Shown here piece after piece: positions 11,618-24,500 of a stretch of DNA of 64,000 bases. The notes under the pieces are model-generated. The model ran no database searches. It was not told the origin of the DNA and worked only from the letters and a program-made list of their open reading frames with translations. Both the position numbers and the translations under genes were made by a program. The stretch spans positions 39,468,001-39,532,000 of the forward strand of contig NC_090986.1 in the NCBI RefSeq assembly GCF_041146395.1, in the 5' to 3' direction. Source of the DNA: Eulemur rufifrons. Its lineage: Eukaryota; Chordata; Mammalia; Primates; Lemuridae. Within the stretch, counting starts at the first letter, position 1. Every line of letters starts with the position of its first letter.

Positions 11618-11800
11618 TTCAAATCAATTCATTCAACAGACACATTTATTGAGCTAAGCACTACTCTAGACACAGGGTAGGGGGAAGTGCAAAGAAGCTC
11701 ATGCTGTAGTAGGGGAGAAAGATATGCATTTTATGTTGAGGCAGTATAGTTTGTCTAACATATGAGAAGGATAGAATGCTTTTGGAGGCAGAGGGGAGGA
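11618..11800 (-). repeat. Probable L2 LINE, antisense
   Basis: 'attcaacagacacatttatt', 'gagctaagcactactctaga' and then 'agctcatgctgtagtagg' follow the reversed L2 3' end in the right order and spacing. Confidence 0.6.
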
Positions 11801-13407
11801 GCACCCCTTCAACACCACCCAACTAAGCAAGCCAAAGAATTTGGGGGACAAAGTGGATGACCCCTGCATCCTGAAGGACGAAGTTTTCCTGAGCCCTAGA
11901 AAAAACATTATAATCAAGAAATGCAATTATTTTCTTTACTACAGGCTTTCTTGATTAATTTCAAGAATCCATTTTCAATATTTAAGTGTTCATATTTCCC
12001 TTGCTCATGTTTTCCTTACTTGTGTAATGATTCCAGGCACATTATTTCCAACACATGAAAAAAAGTCATTTGACTATTCCTTATATTAATAGTTCCTACT
12101 TTTCACAAAAGGATCTGAAGAAACAGAAGATGTTTAGGAAGAAAAATTTTAATTTGTCTTTGCTCTTCTGATTGTTACTTAGGTTACTGGAAACTTGAGA
12201 TCAAATTAAAATGATCAGAGGGTCTCTATGAGTTCCAAACAATAACAGAATTACATTTATTAGGCCTCCATCCAGTTCTTCAATTATTCCCATAACTTTC
12301 TTCTCTCTCTCTCTCACCATACTTTACTGTTTCTTCCCCTTTTTCTAAGCTTTGAACATCCTGCCCACACCAAAACAGCAGAACTCTTGGGCATTTGTAC
12401 CCTTCTCAAGAAATAATTGATTTAAATGAAGCATGAAAAGTCTTTTTAACCTATGTTCACACTTATTCATAATGCTTACCTTTTACAAGGACTAAGATCA
12501 AAATATTTTTGACTCTTGATGTATTCCACAGCTGAAATGAGACTGAGAAGTAACCAGTGATTTGGATTCGTGTAATCCTGAGTAGTCTAGTCATGACTTC
12601 AAGAGGATTGTAAAACAAACAAACAAACAAACAAAACCTTAACCTGTGTCTGTGTGAACATGCACATTTTTCTGAATGGAGGTCCTTAGCTCTCAGCAGA
12701 TTTTCAGAGAGGCCTAAAACAGGGGTGGGGAGGGGGCTGGGGGGATTAAAAATCATTTGACTGGAAGAAATGATGCTCACATAATCAAGGATACTTAATT
12801 ATGTGTATGATAACAATGTCAATTCAGCTCTCCTCAAGTTCTCTTTTCTCTTTCAATACTTATTTGCTTTTTCTCTTTGATTTTAGTCCCTTGTCTCCAA
12901 ATATTCATGAGACCAACTCCAGGACCCAAAAAGTTAGGAAATCACCAGTCACAAAGGTGCTACCAAATCAGTGTGACTTTCAAGTAATGATGAAGGATGA
13001 CAAAAAAGATACTTGAGCATAGGAGGAGCTGTATGGTCCTCGCTGTATTTCAGTCTCCCATAATCCCCCAAGAATTCAAGCATACTGGTAGAACACCATG
13101 CACTCCCTCCTCCTCACCTCCATATTCCCCTCATCCCATAAATAATGCTATGCTATCTCCAACATTGTGCTTCAACTGCAGGAACCTGACCGCCATCTTA
13201 TAAATACATATTCTATACCACATCCCATTCAAGGTGCTCAGAGCAAATATGATGCAGTAAGAAGAGGGTGCTATCTTAACAAACACACTTGAACATACAC
13301 CTTTACATTTACATGATGTTATTCCTTCAAAGTAGTCACCTGAAACTGACTCATTGCTCAAAATTTTAGATACCATCTTCAGATCTGGTTTAGTCTCATT
13401 AATATAA
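11801..13407. other. Intergenic DNA with two short microsatellites
   Basis: I see no gene. A (CT)n run lies at about 12301-12314 and a (CAAA)n run at 12612-12637. The (CAAA)n run has no recognisable element attached. Confidence 0.5.
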
Positions 13408-13690
13408 AGCAAAGGTTCTCAATGTTGAGTGCACATTGAAATAACCAGGGAAATGACTGACGTCACTATTTCAACCTGAACATTTTAATTTAATTGTACT
13501 AAAGCAATGGAGTAAGGGCCTCTGGGCTATCAATCAGATATACCTGTCAGTATTTTTAAAGATATAAATGCCTTTTCTCTGTCTCCAGACAACTGAATCT
13601 CTGATACACTGTTATATGAACTTTCTATGCAATGGTAGTTTCCAAAACTTCTCGGGTGATTCTAATATACTGTAAGGGGTTGACATTCAT
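13408..13690 (+). repeat. Possible MER5-like hAT element, degraded
   Basis: The left part reads 'aaaggttctcaatgttgag', 'tgcacattgaaataaccagg'. The right part reads 'cttctcgggtgattctaat'. These recall the two ends of MER5-type hAT MITEs, but the middle does not fit, so the call is weak. Confidence 0.35.
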
Positions 13691-14084
13691 TAATCCACAT
13701 GCACACTTCATTATTGGTCCAAAATATTAATCTCAGCTTTAGTCAATGGAATGACCTTCACATGGCTCTTAGCTTTTTAAATAATTGAATCTATCCCTCA
13801 AAATTTTTAAAATAATTTGTCACAGATTCTAACAATATAGCAAAAACAAAAAGGTAGTCTTGGTGTGAATCAATTTATAACCCTCCTGTGTAATTCCTTT
13901 TGAGGGACCAGCACGCCACTGGTTATAAGTAGGTATTCCTGATCAATATGCCCCGGTCTAAGGTTTCCAAAATTACTCAAATTTGTGGATACTTCTAAAA
14001 TATATGGTTCTTTCTATAAAATGTATAATACAGTATGAGTGGACAAAAACAGAGCCACAAGAAAGTGTACCTACTGGGAGTTCA
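13691..14084. other. Intergenic DNA, nothing recognised
   Basis: No gene or named repeat seen. Confidence 0.4.
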
Positions 14085-14262
14085 TTCAGGATTATTCACT
14101 AGCAAATAAAATCAACTAATTATTGAGCAATTACTATCCATTCAAGGTTTTCTGAGGATTTTATGTACATTATAAAATTTAATTCTCACAACTGCCTTCT
14201 GGGATAGATACTATTATTATCCTCAAATTACAGGCTGGGAATATAAAGGTCAGGGAGTTTAA
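14085..14262 (-). repeat. MIR SINE, antisense
   Basis: 'ttattgagcaattactatcc', 'tttaattctcacaactgcc', 'gatagatactattattatcc' and 'caaattacaggctgggaa' follow the reversed MIR core and 3' part in order. Confidence 0.75.
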
Positions 14263-14294
14263 GCGCCGCTTTTGCTTAACACCTTTGTAGGCAA

Positions 14295-14605
14295 TTTAAT
14301 GGTGAGCACATGTGGTGTTTGTTTTTCCATTCTTGTGGTACTTCACTTAGAAGAATGGGCTCCAGGTCCATCCAGGATAATACAAGAGATAGTTCACCAT
14401 TTTTTTTTTTTTACACTTCGTATGGAACCAGAGATGACCCCGCATAGCCAAAGAAACCTTAAGCAAAAAGAACAATTTGGAAGGCATCAACCTACCAGAC
14501 TTCAAGCTGTATTAGAAGGCTTTGAACCACCTGAATCAAAGCTACAACCATGCCCATCCAAAACAGCACAGTACTGGCACAGAGCAGAGACATAGACCAC
14601 TAGAA
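14295..14605 (-). mobile_element. L1 fragment pair with an inversion junction
   Basis: Bases 14295-14412 are antisense L1 3' UTR. They match the reverse of the sense L1 3' UTR seen at about 31175-31310, including the internal A-run (here a T-run at 14400-14412). Directly after it, 14418-14605 is sense L1 ORF2 ('ccgcatagccaaagaaacc', 'cagtactggcacagagc'). A 3' piece in one direction followed by a more 5' piece inverted is the twin-priming pattern for a minus-strand insertion. The expected poly(T) at the left edge is not visible. Confidence 0.7.
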
Positions 14606-16160
14606 TCTTTATGGCATCCAACTGGCATATACCATCCAAGGGCATTCTATATGTATATTTCTCTACTCCGCATTCCACCCTTTGGCCCAAACTATTCCTT
14701 TCACTCCTCTCTAACCCAACATATACTAGAAAGACCAGTCTCTTTATTTTTCTAAAGATGCCATGTTCATTCCTGTTGTAGATGGAAAATTCTTCTCCTC
14801 TCCGTTCATTCCAATTCTATCGGTCTTTTAAGACTGATTCATTTCCCTGAATAATTGTTTTATTTTTTAATATTAAGGTAAATAGATTATGAAATATGTT
14901 TATATATTTCAATCTTTAAAAATACATGTATAATATGCATATCTTTCATCTTAATAGGTTGGTGGTATTTGCTTAATTTGTCCAACCTAATAGTATTAAT
15001 TTCTTGGGAATTGGTAATTTGAACATTCAAAATGAAAGGACCTAATTGAGTTCTTTGCTACCTCAAAGCTAGTTCTTGACATTAACTCTGAACCAAATTT
15101 GATAAATTCTACTATTTTGAGGTTTTGCTTAATTTTATATTGGTTCAAAGTATTTTTAAGGATAAACAACTCAATGACAAAGATGTTGAAAAATATAAGA
15201 TAAATGTTCTCCTTTCTTTTCTCTCACAGTTTGCAATCCAGTGTCTTTTGAGATACTTTTGCCTGCTGAGGGCTGAGGCTGCCCAGAAAGCAGTGAGCTG
15301 AGTGATGCCCTAAGCAACTACTCTCGGTGGCCACTGTCCCTGCACAATGCTTTCCATAAGGCCCTGTTGGTGTTAACCTCAAAGGAATGCGGTTTGCCTG
15401 GGGCCAAGGCCTCCACGGCATATCCATGAAAATCAGCAATGTAGCAGGGTGTACAATATCAATCTACAGAGCAAAGACAAGGGTCCCTTGATAGGATAAA
15501 CAACATCTTAAGTCCAGGGCATCATGAGATTAAGGATAAAATTGGATTTCTACTTAAAAACACATGTTATCTAATAGAAGGTCTCCTGTCCTTATTAAAA
15601 TTTTCCTTCACTCAGAATATTTTCACTCTAAAAACTCTAAACATTGTAGTGCTTTAAATTCTATTGGGTTCAATTAGCTCTTTGTGTATGAGTTTTACAA
15701 ACCTTTTTGCTTTTCTTGAGGACTTGGATACTTAAATAGACAAAGATCTAGCAAAAATTATAAACAACCTTAAAATCTGTGTGAATTAGCTACTTTGAAA
15801 ACTTCTGCATAGTTTTAGAGTGCCTTCTACAAGCAATTTAACAAATACTTCTCAGCTCCCTTTTTTGGGTAAACTCTTCCCTTGGCAACCTTCACACTTC
15901 TCTTCTTGTTCTCCTCCTACCTCTTTGACTTCAATTTTTTTTTTCTCAGTCCACCCACTGAACGTTGATTTTTCCAGAATATCATCCTTGATGTGTGCCT
16001 GACAAACTCTCTCACTCTGCTCACTTTTCAGTTACTTTTCCACCTCATCCGGCTACCAAGCACCTCATGTTCTCCCACCCAGCTATCTCCTGATTTCATT
16101 CCCTACAGTGATCTGCCTGGGCACTGTTGAGATTCTCTCTCAACTCTAACCCCTTTCTCA
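14606..16160. other. Intergenic DNA with one GC-richer pocket
   Basis: Most of this is AT-rich without recognisable content. Bases 15225-15445 are clearly GC-richer and are preceded by a pyrimidine tract ending in cacag, but no open frame or family is recognised. Bases 15860-16130 are C/T-rich and may be an old L2 piece. Confidence 0.4.
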
Positions 16161-16164
16161 AAAT

Positions 16165-17010
16165 ACCAATTCTTGCTCGCAAGGATATGGAGCAACAAAC
16201 AGGAGCTCTCATTCATTGCTGGTGGGAATGCAAAATGGACAACCACTTTGGAAGACAGTTTGGGAGTTTCTTACAAAACTCAACAGAGTCTTATCCTATG
16301 ATACAACAATTCTACTCCTTGGTATTATTTATCCAATGAGTTAAAAACTTACATCCACACAAAAACCTATACATGGACGTTTATAGCAGCTTTGTTCATA
16401 ATTACCAAAACATAGAAGCAACCAAAATCTCCTTCAATAGGTGAATGGATAAACAAATTGTGGTACAATAGATACATTGGAATGACAAAAAGAAAAAAAA
16501 AATGAGCTATCAAGCCACAAAAAGATATGAAGGAACTTTAAATACATATTGCTAACTGAAAGAAGCCAATCTGAGAATGCTTAATACTGTATGATTCCAA
16601 TTATTTGACATCCTGAAAAAGGCAAATCTATGGCAACAGTAAAAAAAATCAATGGTTCCCAGGTGTTAGGTGGGAGAGAGGATGAATGGGCAGAGCACAG
16701 AGGATTTTTAGGGCAATGAAACTACTCTATACAACTACAGTGATGGATATAGATCATTACACATTTGTCCAAACTATAGAATGTGCAACACCAAGAGTGA
16801 ACTCTGGTGTGAACTGTACAGACTTTGGGTGAAAATGATGTGTCAACGTAGTTCATCAGTTGTAACAAACGTATCACTCTGCTGGGTGACGTTGATCGTA
16901 GGGGAGGCTGTGTGTAGGCGAGGAGGGCAGGGGATATACAGGTACTTTTTGCACTTTCTACTCATTTTTGAGGTGAACCTAAAACTGCTCTAAAGAATAA
17001 AAGTCTATTA
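16165..17010 (+). mobile_element. Old L1 (L1M type) 3' end, sense
   Basis: The stretch moves through 'tcattgctggtgggaatgc' (16213), 'acaacaattctactccttgg' (16303), 'gtgaatggataaacaaattg' (16441) and 'acatttgtccaaactatag' (16760) to an A-rich end with an AATAAA-like signal near 16998. It is the ORF2 end plus 3' UTR of an L1M element, 5'-truncated. Confidence 0.8.
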
Positions 17011-17644
17011 GTTTAATTTTTTTAAAGTTAAAAAGATCAACTCTGGATCAATGCAGCAGAGGGATGCTTACTATTGCTGGAAAAAACAGAGCAGCCATGA
17101 CAATGATGCCTCTAGACACTCATTATCATCTCCTATCCACTGCACACCTGGTGCTGGTCTACACAACCCCGATCACCTCCTCTTCACTTTCCTCTCCCCA
17201 ACTATGACAAACTTTGACTACTTTTGAAATTTCCTATTTAACTATACCCACCTATACTCACAAAATGGTATTGCCTGAGAAAATGAAGATGTATAGGTAA
17301 GACCTTTGTCCACTTCTTTTCCTACCTACAAATGTGTTAGCATCTGTTCCTACTCCTTGATGCCCCCTGTCCTAAACATTCCTTCTGTCTGTGTGAAAGA
17401 AGGGTCTTTCTCTGTCTGTCCAAGGTTAGCCTCTCCCTTGTACTCTGGATCCCCTTTTGCCTCCAGTGGCCCTACCCCATCACTCATACACATTCTTCCA
17501 TTGTTTCCTAAATCTCTCTCTCTCTCTCAACTGGCTTCCCCTCTTAGCATAAACATGCCTGAATCTTTCCCATCTTAAAGGAAACACTCCCTTGACCACA
17601 CCTCTCTTTCATTTATTGGAAAACTACTAGCATCTCTTGGTTGT
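17011..17644. other. Intergenic DNA, C/T-rich, possible ancient LINE
   Basis: Bases 17140-17620 are pyrimidine-rich, with a short (CT)n run near 17514-17528. They may derive from an old L2. No gene is seen. Confidence 0.3.
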
Positions 17645-18595
17645 AGTAGTCAGGACATTTTATTATAGTTATCAGTGAAGGAAAACCCAATCTAAATTGT
17701 CTTGGACAAAAAGGGGAATTTATTTACTCCTACAACCCAAGGAAGTTGTGAACCGACAAAGTGTGAGAAGGGTAGGGACACAGCCAAGACTTAGGAACAA
17801 TGGAAGACTCAGTTGCCTGGATTCTCTTTCCATCTGGGCTCTACATCTCTCTGTTGCTTCATTTTCTCTCAATACAGTTGAGCTTTCCTCACATGGTGAG
17901 AAACAAGGTTTCTGAATATTGCAACACACAGCTTGTCTTAATCCATTTGGGCAGCTATAGCAAAATACCACAAACTAGGTGGCCTATAAACAACAGAAAT
18001 TTATTTCTCACAGTTTTGGGGGCTGGGAAGTACAAGATCAAGGTGTCAGCAGACTTGGTGGTGGGTAAGGGCCTGCTTCCTGACTCATAGATCACTGCCT
18101 TTTCACTGTGTCCTCATACGGTGGAAAGGGAGAACTTTGGTCTTTTTAATTCCTTTTAAGCGCACTAATCCCATTCATGACAGTTCTACCTTCATGACTT
18201 ACTCACTTCCCAAACGCCTCACACCTCCTTTTACCATATTGGGGGTAATATTTCAGCATATGAATTTGCAGGGTGGGGAGAAAAAATATTCAGTCCATAG
18301 GAGCTTCTATCATCAAAGAAGGATAGCGGCTATTCTCCAAGTTTCACATTAAAATCTCTGGAAAAGACATCCACTGGCTTAGCTTGATTCTAGTACTCAA
18401 CATGGGTAAATCACTGTGTCAAGGAGAAATGGGTCCAGCTGTTCAGGGGCTTGCCCTTGAGTCAATCAGCTGAGATCAGGGAAGAGGTCATACACTACTG
18501 TGGCAGCCCTACGGTAGCCACATGAATGGTGGCAATTCAAAAGCAGGATGAAAGAAATAGCAGCAGACACCATCATTGATATCCATTACAGGACC
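17645..18595. repeat. Ancient interspersed repeat of uncertain class, interrupted by a MaLR LTR
   Basis: The left part (17645-17933: 'gtcttggacaaaaaggggaa', then 'tttactcctacaaccc') and the right part (18302-18595: 'ttgcccttgagtcaatcagc') look like two ends of one dispersed repeat. I recognise the pattern as repetitive but cannot assign the family. Confidence 0.35.
17934..18301 (-). mobile_element. Solo MaLR LTR (MLT1/MST group), antisense
   Basis: 'tgtcttaatccatttgggc', 'aaataccacaaactaggtgg', 'cagaaatttatttctcacag', 'ctgtgtcctcatacggtgg', 'cactaatcccattcatga' and 'attcagtccatag' give the reversed MaLR LTR in full. The four bases agct stand on both sides (17930-17933 and 18302-18305), in keeping with a short target duplication. 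It is non-coding. Confidence 0.8.
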
Positions 18596-19258
18596 CTGCA
18601 TTGAATTGTGGCCTCATTTCTCACCACTCAATTGAAACATTTTTGGTAAGGACGTTGCCTCTATATTATCAGATGAAATGGAAAACTTTCCTTCCCTTAG
18701 CAGACAGTAACTCTCACTCATCATTTATCATTGTTGCAGCTCCTCCCCCATCTTCAAAGTTGCTCCTGCAAGTTTATGTGATACCATTTCTGCCTGATAT
18801 CTCATCTCTGGCAATTCCTTCATCCTGTCTATTATAGGCTCTTTCCCTCTGTTATTTCCTCTTTTCCCAATATGTTATAAAAGCCCCCAACTTACTGTAA
18901 TAGCTTCATATGACTTGCTCTGATTTAGTATCTATCTCCTTTAATTTATCATTGCTTGTAGGGTGAACATTATGAAATGAAATTGGATCCAAATCTGAGT
19001 ACACGCTGAAAATAGTTCCCTGTAGTTTTCCATGTGATATTCAAAATTCTGAGATCAGCACATTTCAGGGTCTGAAGCCCACTCACTTTCTATTTCTTTC
19101 TTTTGCTCCTGCCCTCCCTGTAGTCACTTCACTTTTTTAGTCATTAAAATCAATCCCAGATGCAATTAGAAAGAGATATAAACAATTAAAAACAGGATAA
19201 AATGAGAAATTTAGTAGTTTGTTAGTGAACAGTTACATTTATAAAGGTTTTAATTAAG
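18596..19258. other. Intergenic DNA, possible L2 scraps
   Basis: No gene. Bases 18990-19140 have a faint L2-like C/T-rich part. Nothing else is recognised. Confidence 0.3.
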
Positions 19259-19334
19259 TGTAAAATAAATGTTTATATTTTTTAAAAAATATAAAAAAAA
19301 TGTAAAATAAATGTTTACATTTTTAAAAAAATAT
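19259..19334 (+). repeat. Imperfect 42-bp tandem duplication, AT-rich
   Basis: The block tgtaaaataaatgttta starts at 19259 and again at 19301. The two copies differ by a T/C change and small A-run differences. Confidence 0.75.
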
Positions 19335-19799
19335 TGAAAGATTTAATTGAGCAATAGTTTAGATTTTGGTATTAATAGTTCAAACAAAAACAAAATTAAA
19401 AGGCAAATGACAAACTAGAGGTATATATATTACAGACTACTTCATACTATCCACAGTATATAAATAGCCCTTACAAATTAAAAGGGAAAGCACTATGACC
19501 CTAGGAGAAAAAAATTCAGAGGTCATGGATAAATATACATATATTTACTTTTAAAATGAAGAGAGATAGACCACAAATGTAATACTGGTTACTGCTATGT
19601 GCCTGAGCTAGGGGTGATTTTTATTTTTAATTTTTTTTCTTTTCTGTATTGTACAAATTTCCCACAAATTATATTTCCATTAAATTATATTTTACTTCTA
19701 AAAATATAATGTAAAGTATGCATAAAATTGCTCTTTCCAGCAGGGTTTAAAAGTGATGAGAAATTGGAAACAACCAATGCCTTAAGATAGTTGAGAACT
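19335..19799. other. AT-rich intergenic DNA
   Basis: No gene. Bases 19560-19730 resemble the tail of an old dispersed repeat but are too diverged to name. Confidence 0.3.
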
Positions 19800-20115
19800 C
19801 AGTTTTTTGGAAGTCTTCCAGCCCATGCTGGACTCGGTTCTAACCTCCCAGTAAGGCCAGCAAAGTTCTTTACCTCCAGCTCTTGCTTCCTTTTGGTCTC
19901 ATCTGCTGCTACTAGGCCAAAGGTACTCTTGTTTCCTGAAACCCTACGTTACCTGCAGTTACCCACAATCCTGTGCTCTCTATCTGGCCCTTTAACATGC
20001 TCATCCAATGGCCTGGAACGCCATCTCCCCCTTGTCTGCCAGGTGGGTTTCTACTAGGCCTTCAAGACTTCAAGCATCATTTCAGTAGCTGTTTTCTGAT
20101 TTCCCCAAGCAGAGC
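19800..20115 (+). repeat. Probable L2 LINE, sense
   Basis: 'acatgctcatccaatggcct', 'ggaacgccatctccccc' and 'cttcaagcatcatttcagta' fit the L2 3' half (the 'tgcctggaatgc', 'ctcagctcaaatgtc' zone) in the sense direction. Confidence 0.55.
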
Positions 20116-22999
20116 TAGATACTTTGGTTTCCACATTCCCATAAAAACTAGTGTGTCAGTTCAGGTCCAAGACCAAGTTGAAGTAGAAGAGACTTACTGA
20201 GGTAAAAGTCCCTGGAAGATAAAAGGCAGAGGGAGCAGGAGAAAGCAGGGAGAGGCTGCAGGCTGTGATTCAGATCTAAAACTTAGAAGAGAGTGAAGGA
20301 GGACTGGTCAAGAAGAATTTCAAAATGGAGTGCAAAGTCTCAGCCATCCCAGCAGGGAGGTCCATTGAAGATTGCTATAGAAGAGCTTAGCACTGGGCAG
20401 TGGCCAGGCCCTACTCCCCCTGCTATGTTCAGTCATCAATGGGGGATGTCCAGAAAGAGTGTAGCAAGACCTCAAATGCTACAACAGATTCTGAGGTTGC
20501 TGCAACGGGAGGCTGTCACCTAAATTCCCTCCTTGTCATAGGTTTTGTCTTGAAGAAAAATCTAAGGGACACACCAGTGTGGCTGTGTATGCTATAAGAT
20601 CATAAACTGCATAATATTGTCACTAATTGTTTACTTGTCTTTCCTCCTGCATTAAGTGCCTTAAAAAATAAATAAAATTTTAAAAATCAAGTGATAAAAG
20701 TATTTGTTAATTTTTGACATGGATAGATACTTTTTCATCTTCATATCCCTGGATAGATGCTCAGTGTTTGCTAAATAAATGAGTGAAAAAATGAATACAA
20801 TGAAAAAACAGTGTAGTAATCTCTTACGTCTTATTTCCAAAAGTATTTTCTTTGGCTTTGCCAGAACATAATAAACTATAAAGAAAGCATCTTTGCTATT
20901 CTGACTTCCCCTTCTATTAATTTCACCTCACCAACTATTTGGCTGTGGCTTTTTTAGCAGTAAAAGATAGGAAAGTGACTGCCGCAAGTCCTGAGTTTGA
21001 ACAAAAGAACCAGAATGCCAATATTTTTATAATAAAGATATCAAATTCACATACACAGGGGCACAATAACTCTTCTAAACCTTCATCTCATTCTTTAATT
21101 CATTGGACAGTTCTTTGATAAGGTCCCATTTCACTGACAAAATATAAGCCATCTATCAGGTATGAACTCCTTCAGATTCTCTACTTCTATCATCTATTTG
21201 AAAAGCCCCTTAAAAAACCCTATTACATGAAGACATGGAGAATTACCAAAGTATCAGATATTGCAGGCCCTATATGTACCAAGCACAATACTGTGTAATT
21301 CTCCCCAAGCTCAAATTAAGGACATGAACCTCAGGGAGGTTATGTTGTTGTCCAAAGCCAGATCCTATTTTTAGAGTAGATTTGAAGCCAAATTTATTTG
21401 ACTCCCAAACCCAAGCATGTTACCCTAACACTACCATTTACTCTAGCTTTAAAATCCCTATTCGAACCCAAAAGAAACCTAGTTAAATTAAAACCAAATC
21501 TCTCTTTCACATTTCTAGAAGAGTTTTGTGTAGCACATCAGAGACTTTTGGGAGAATTGGACTGGTTGGCCCCTGAAGGCAAAATTATTTGAATGTGACT
21601 TGCAAGATACCATTAAGTAGTCTAGTTAAGGATTGGATTTTTTTTAATAAAAACAGGTAAGTATTCTCTCACGATCATTATCCACTCTTTTCTAATTACT
21701 ATTAAGAAAGTTAGAAATTCACCAGATATATTTTTTTAGAAAGTTTCATAGAGCTAAAAATGAACAATTATCTTTAAAAAATGTTGAGTTAGTCAGGCAA
21801 TAGGAAAATCCAATAAAAACCAATCTCTTTATCTTTAGATGATTGCAAAGACACATAAAATCAAGAAAATGATCACTAGTGTTATTATTACTCTACATGT
21901 GGTCATTACAACAAAGGGCTCAAATAAATCCCCAGTTTAAATATACATTCTTCAATGTGGATTGAAGTCATGAGCAATCTCAACTTTAATCCAGTATCTC
22001 TCTTGCTATGTAGAAAAGCTTAATTATGTTAAGGCTTTTTAAGAATAGCCTTAGATTGCATTCTTTATCCTGTATCCCCATAGGACTTGTTTGAAATTTT
22101 TCTCAAGTAAATGCTTGTTTTAAAGAACCATTTCTCACCCTTGGAAATGTGGAAATCAATCACTTGTATAAACTCGAAACTGCCTAGTGTGATTTTTATG
22201 GAAATAACAAGAGCAGTTCAACAATGGAAGTGAGGGTGGGAGTACCAATTGTTATAAATACATCACTAATAACGTCAGTGTATTTCCCTTGTCTTCCACA
22301 CAACTATCTCTGGGGAAATAAAAATGCTGTTACATGCTCACTTGAATTCCTGTGATTGTACTATGTACCTTCGTCTCTCTAGTCTCAGGCTTACGGCCGA
22401 TGGCTGAGGTTATCATCTAGTATGTCACACACAGCCACTGACAGAGTTGAAATCAATGGAAAAGAGAGAGGCACATGATTCATGAGTTCAGCAATAAATC
22501 AGACTGAACCAACAAATCTCAGCTTGAAAACTAGAAGTTTCCAAAGGAAACGATATTAAATATAAACCTTTTCCTATGATAACTGTATTTGTTTCAAGTT
22601 CCTAAACCATTGAAAGTGATGACATATCTAGCTTTACAAATGCCTAATGCATCATTTCCTTCCCTCTCTCCTCTGCAACCCCTTCTCTCTTCCCCCACCC
22701 ACTACCTTTTAGCAAAAAAGCTGAGGATAGCAAACTCTGCAAGATTATACTCTAGAATTTAGGTCTGCCTTAATCCTGACAGCTTTTTGCCTTTTTCTTT
22801 AGATAACAGCCATGCTATAGAGAAAGAAGTGTGCAATTTCTCTGCAGTACTTTTGAATTTGGTTTTTTTGATGTTTCTACATGTATGTATTAGTATAGAC
22901 ACTTGTGCCTTTTAAGGAAGTCTTATTTTGTAATTATTAGTGCTTGAGACATGAGTCAGGATTTGTGGCACAGTAGATCTCTCAAAGAATGATGAAGGA
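20116..22999. other. Intergenic DNA, nothing confidently recognised
   Basis: Bases 20140-20530 are purine-rich and look repeat-like but unnamed. The rest is AT-rich. No open frame resembles a protein. Confidence 0.35.
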
Positions 23000-23640
23000 T
23001 GCCAAATAGTGGCAAAGCATCACTGTCATAGTTTGATAATTCCAATGTCCATGTCATCTTTGAGTCTGATTCTGCTTTGTCTTTTTGGATTATGTTTTCT
23101 CTTGGCTGTTAGCATGTCTTGCAGTATCTCATTGAAGGCTGGACATAATGCACCAGATAACAGAAACTTAGGGAAATGGGTCTTTAGTGTGAGAGTTAAT
23201 ATTAATCTGTTCAGGAAGTGGGCTGTGGTTAATATTTGCTATAGCTGTAGGTACCACAGGTTTCAAATTTTTCTAGTGTCTTTGTTTTTGTCTCTTCTGT
23301 TGACTTGGGTCTTCCCTAAGTACTATTTCTCAGAGAGATTCTGAGCCTTGCAGCTCTCTCAGCTATAAGCCACTGTCACACTGGAGTCCAGTTTATGTGG
23401 CTTCTGCTCCAGGTAAGCAGATCTCAGCTATAACTCACTGGATTTGCCTTTTTCTCCAGATTTTGTGATGACAGTTTGCTCTGTGGTCTCAGTTCTCTTA
23501 TGGATCCAAGAAAAGTTGTTAAAGTTCAGTTTGTGCAGCTTTTTCTTGTTATAAGAATGGGAAAGATGACTTCCAAACTCTTTACAAAATATTGGAGCCA
23601 AAATTAGAAGTCCACATTACTCTCTTGGGAATAAGCAAAT
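23000..23640 (-). repeat. Probable old L1M fragment, antisense
   Basis: 'gcatgtcttgcagtatctc', 'ttgaaggctggacataatg', 'ggtctttagtgtgagagtt' and 'gacttgggtcttccctaagt' form a pattern I know from dispersed L1M-type copies in mammals, here reversed. The family name is uncertain. Confidence 0.45.
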
Positions 23641-24239
23641 GGATTCATTTGTTTGTTGTTTAATCAAAAAGAACCCAAGTGATTGCCCCAAAATGTTCCT
23701 AGAGTTTTAGTTTTTTTGTTTGTTTGTTTTTGTTTCTCTTATTTCTTGGGTTTTTTTTTTTTTTAGGAACAGCAATAAGAATCTATATATTTGCAAAGCT
23801 AAAAATAAAAATCAGTTATATAAAAACATAAAATACACACACACACAAATCAATAAAGCCATCTGTCCCTAATATTGAAGTTATCAACACAGGACAGCAG
23901 AACCACAGCCCCTTATCTTTGTGTGACAAGGGGCATTGGGCATTGAGTTCACAGTAATCTCAAGCTATTTATGAAGTCATTCAACAGCTACCCACCCCCC
24001 CCAGGCCCCAAGATATCACACTTGGAAATTTTCCTGCCAAAACACAACCAACTGCCTATCAACTCTTCCACCTCTTTACCCCAGGCAGTTATAACAAAAA
24101 TGTTTTACTACTTGCTTTTTAAATAAAGTCCCATGGCCTTGTAGTTAGGTGAAGTTCATCCTGCTCTGGGATTGGCTCCTACCCAACTTGCAAGCAATAA
24201 TTATCTAACATCCAGATAAAGGGGATGACTTTCTATTCA
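23641..24239. other. Intergenic DNA with T-rich and CA microsatellite runs
   Basis: Bases 23710-23765 contain (TTTG)n and a T-run, and a short (CA)n run lies near 23835-23847. A C-run is at 23994-24002. No gene is seen. Confidence 0.5.
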
Positions 24240-24500
24240 CTGAAATATGCTTTGGCACCTTTATTCGTGCTGCTTCCCCTGCCTGAAAGTACTGCTCCCT
24301 TTATTCTTCCTTTAGAAATCCTACTAATCTTTTAATTAATGATAACAACTTCATAAATTTATTCAACCCCATGTGATTTTTGTCTTTGAAATACACGGCC
24401 CTTTATGCATCCCTCTGTAACACACTTACCATACTCTGCCTTTCACTGAAATTTAGGTGCACCTATTTATCTCCTCTGCTAAGTGAATGCTAATTTCATT
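24240..24500 (+). repeat. Probable L2 LINE, sense
   Basis: 'ctttggcacctttattcgtg', 'ttcccctgcctgaaagtact', 'cacacttaccatactctgcc' and 'atttatctcctctgct' follow the L2 3' half in the sense orientation. Confidence 0.5.
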
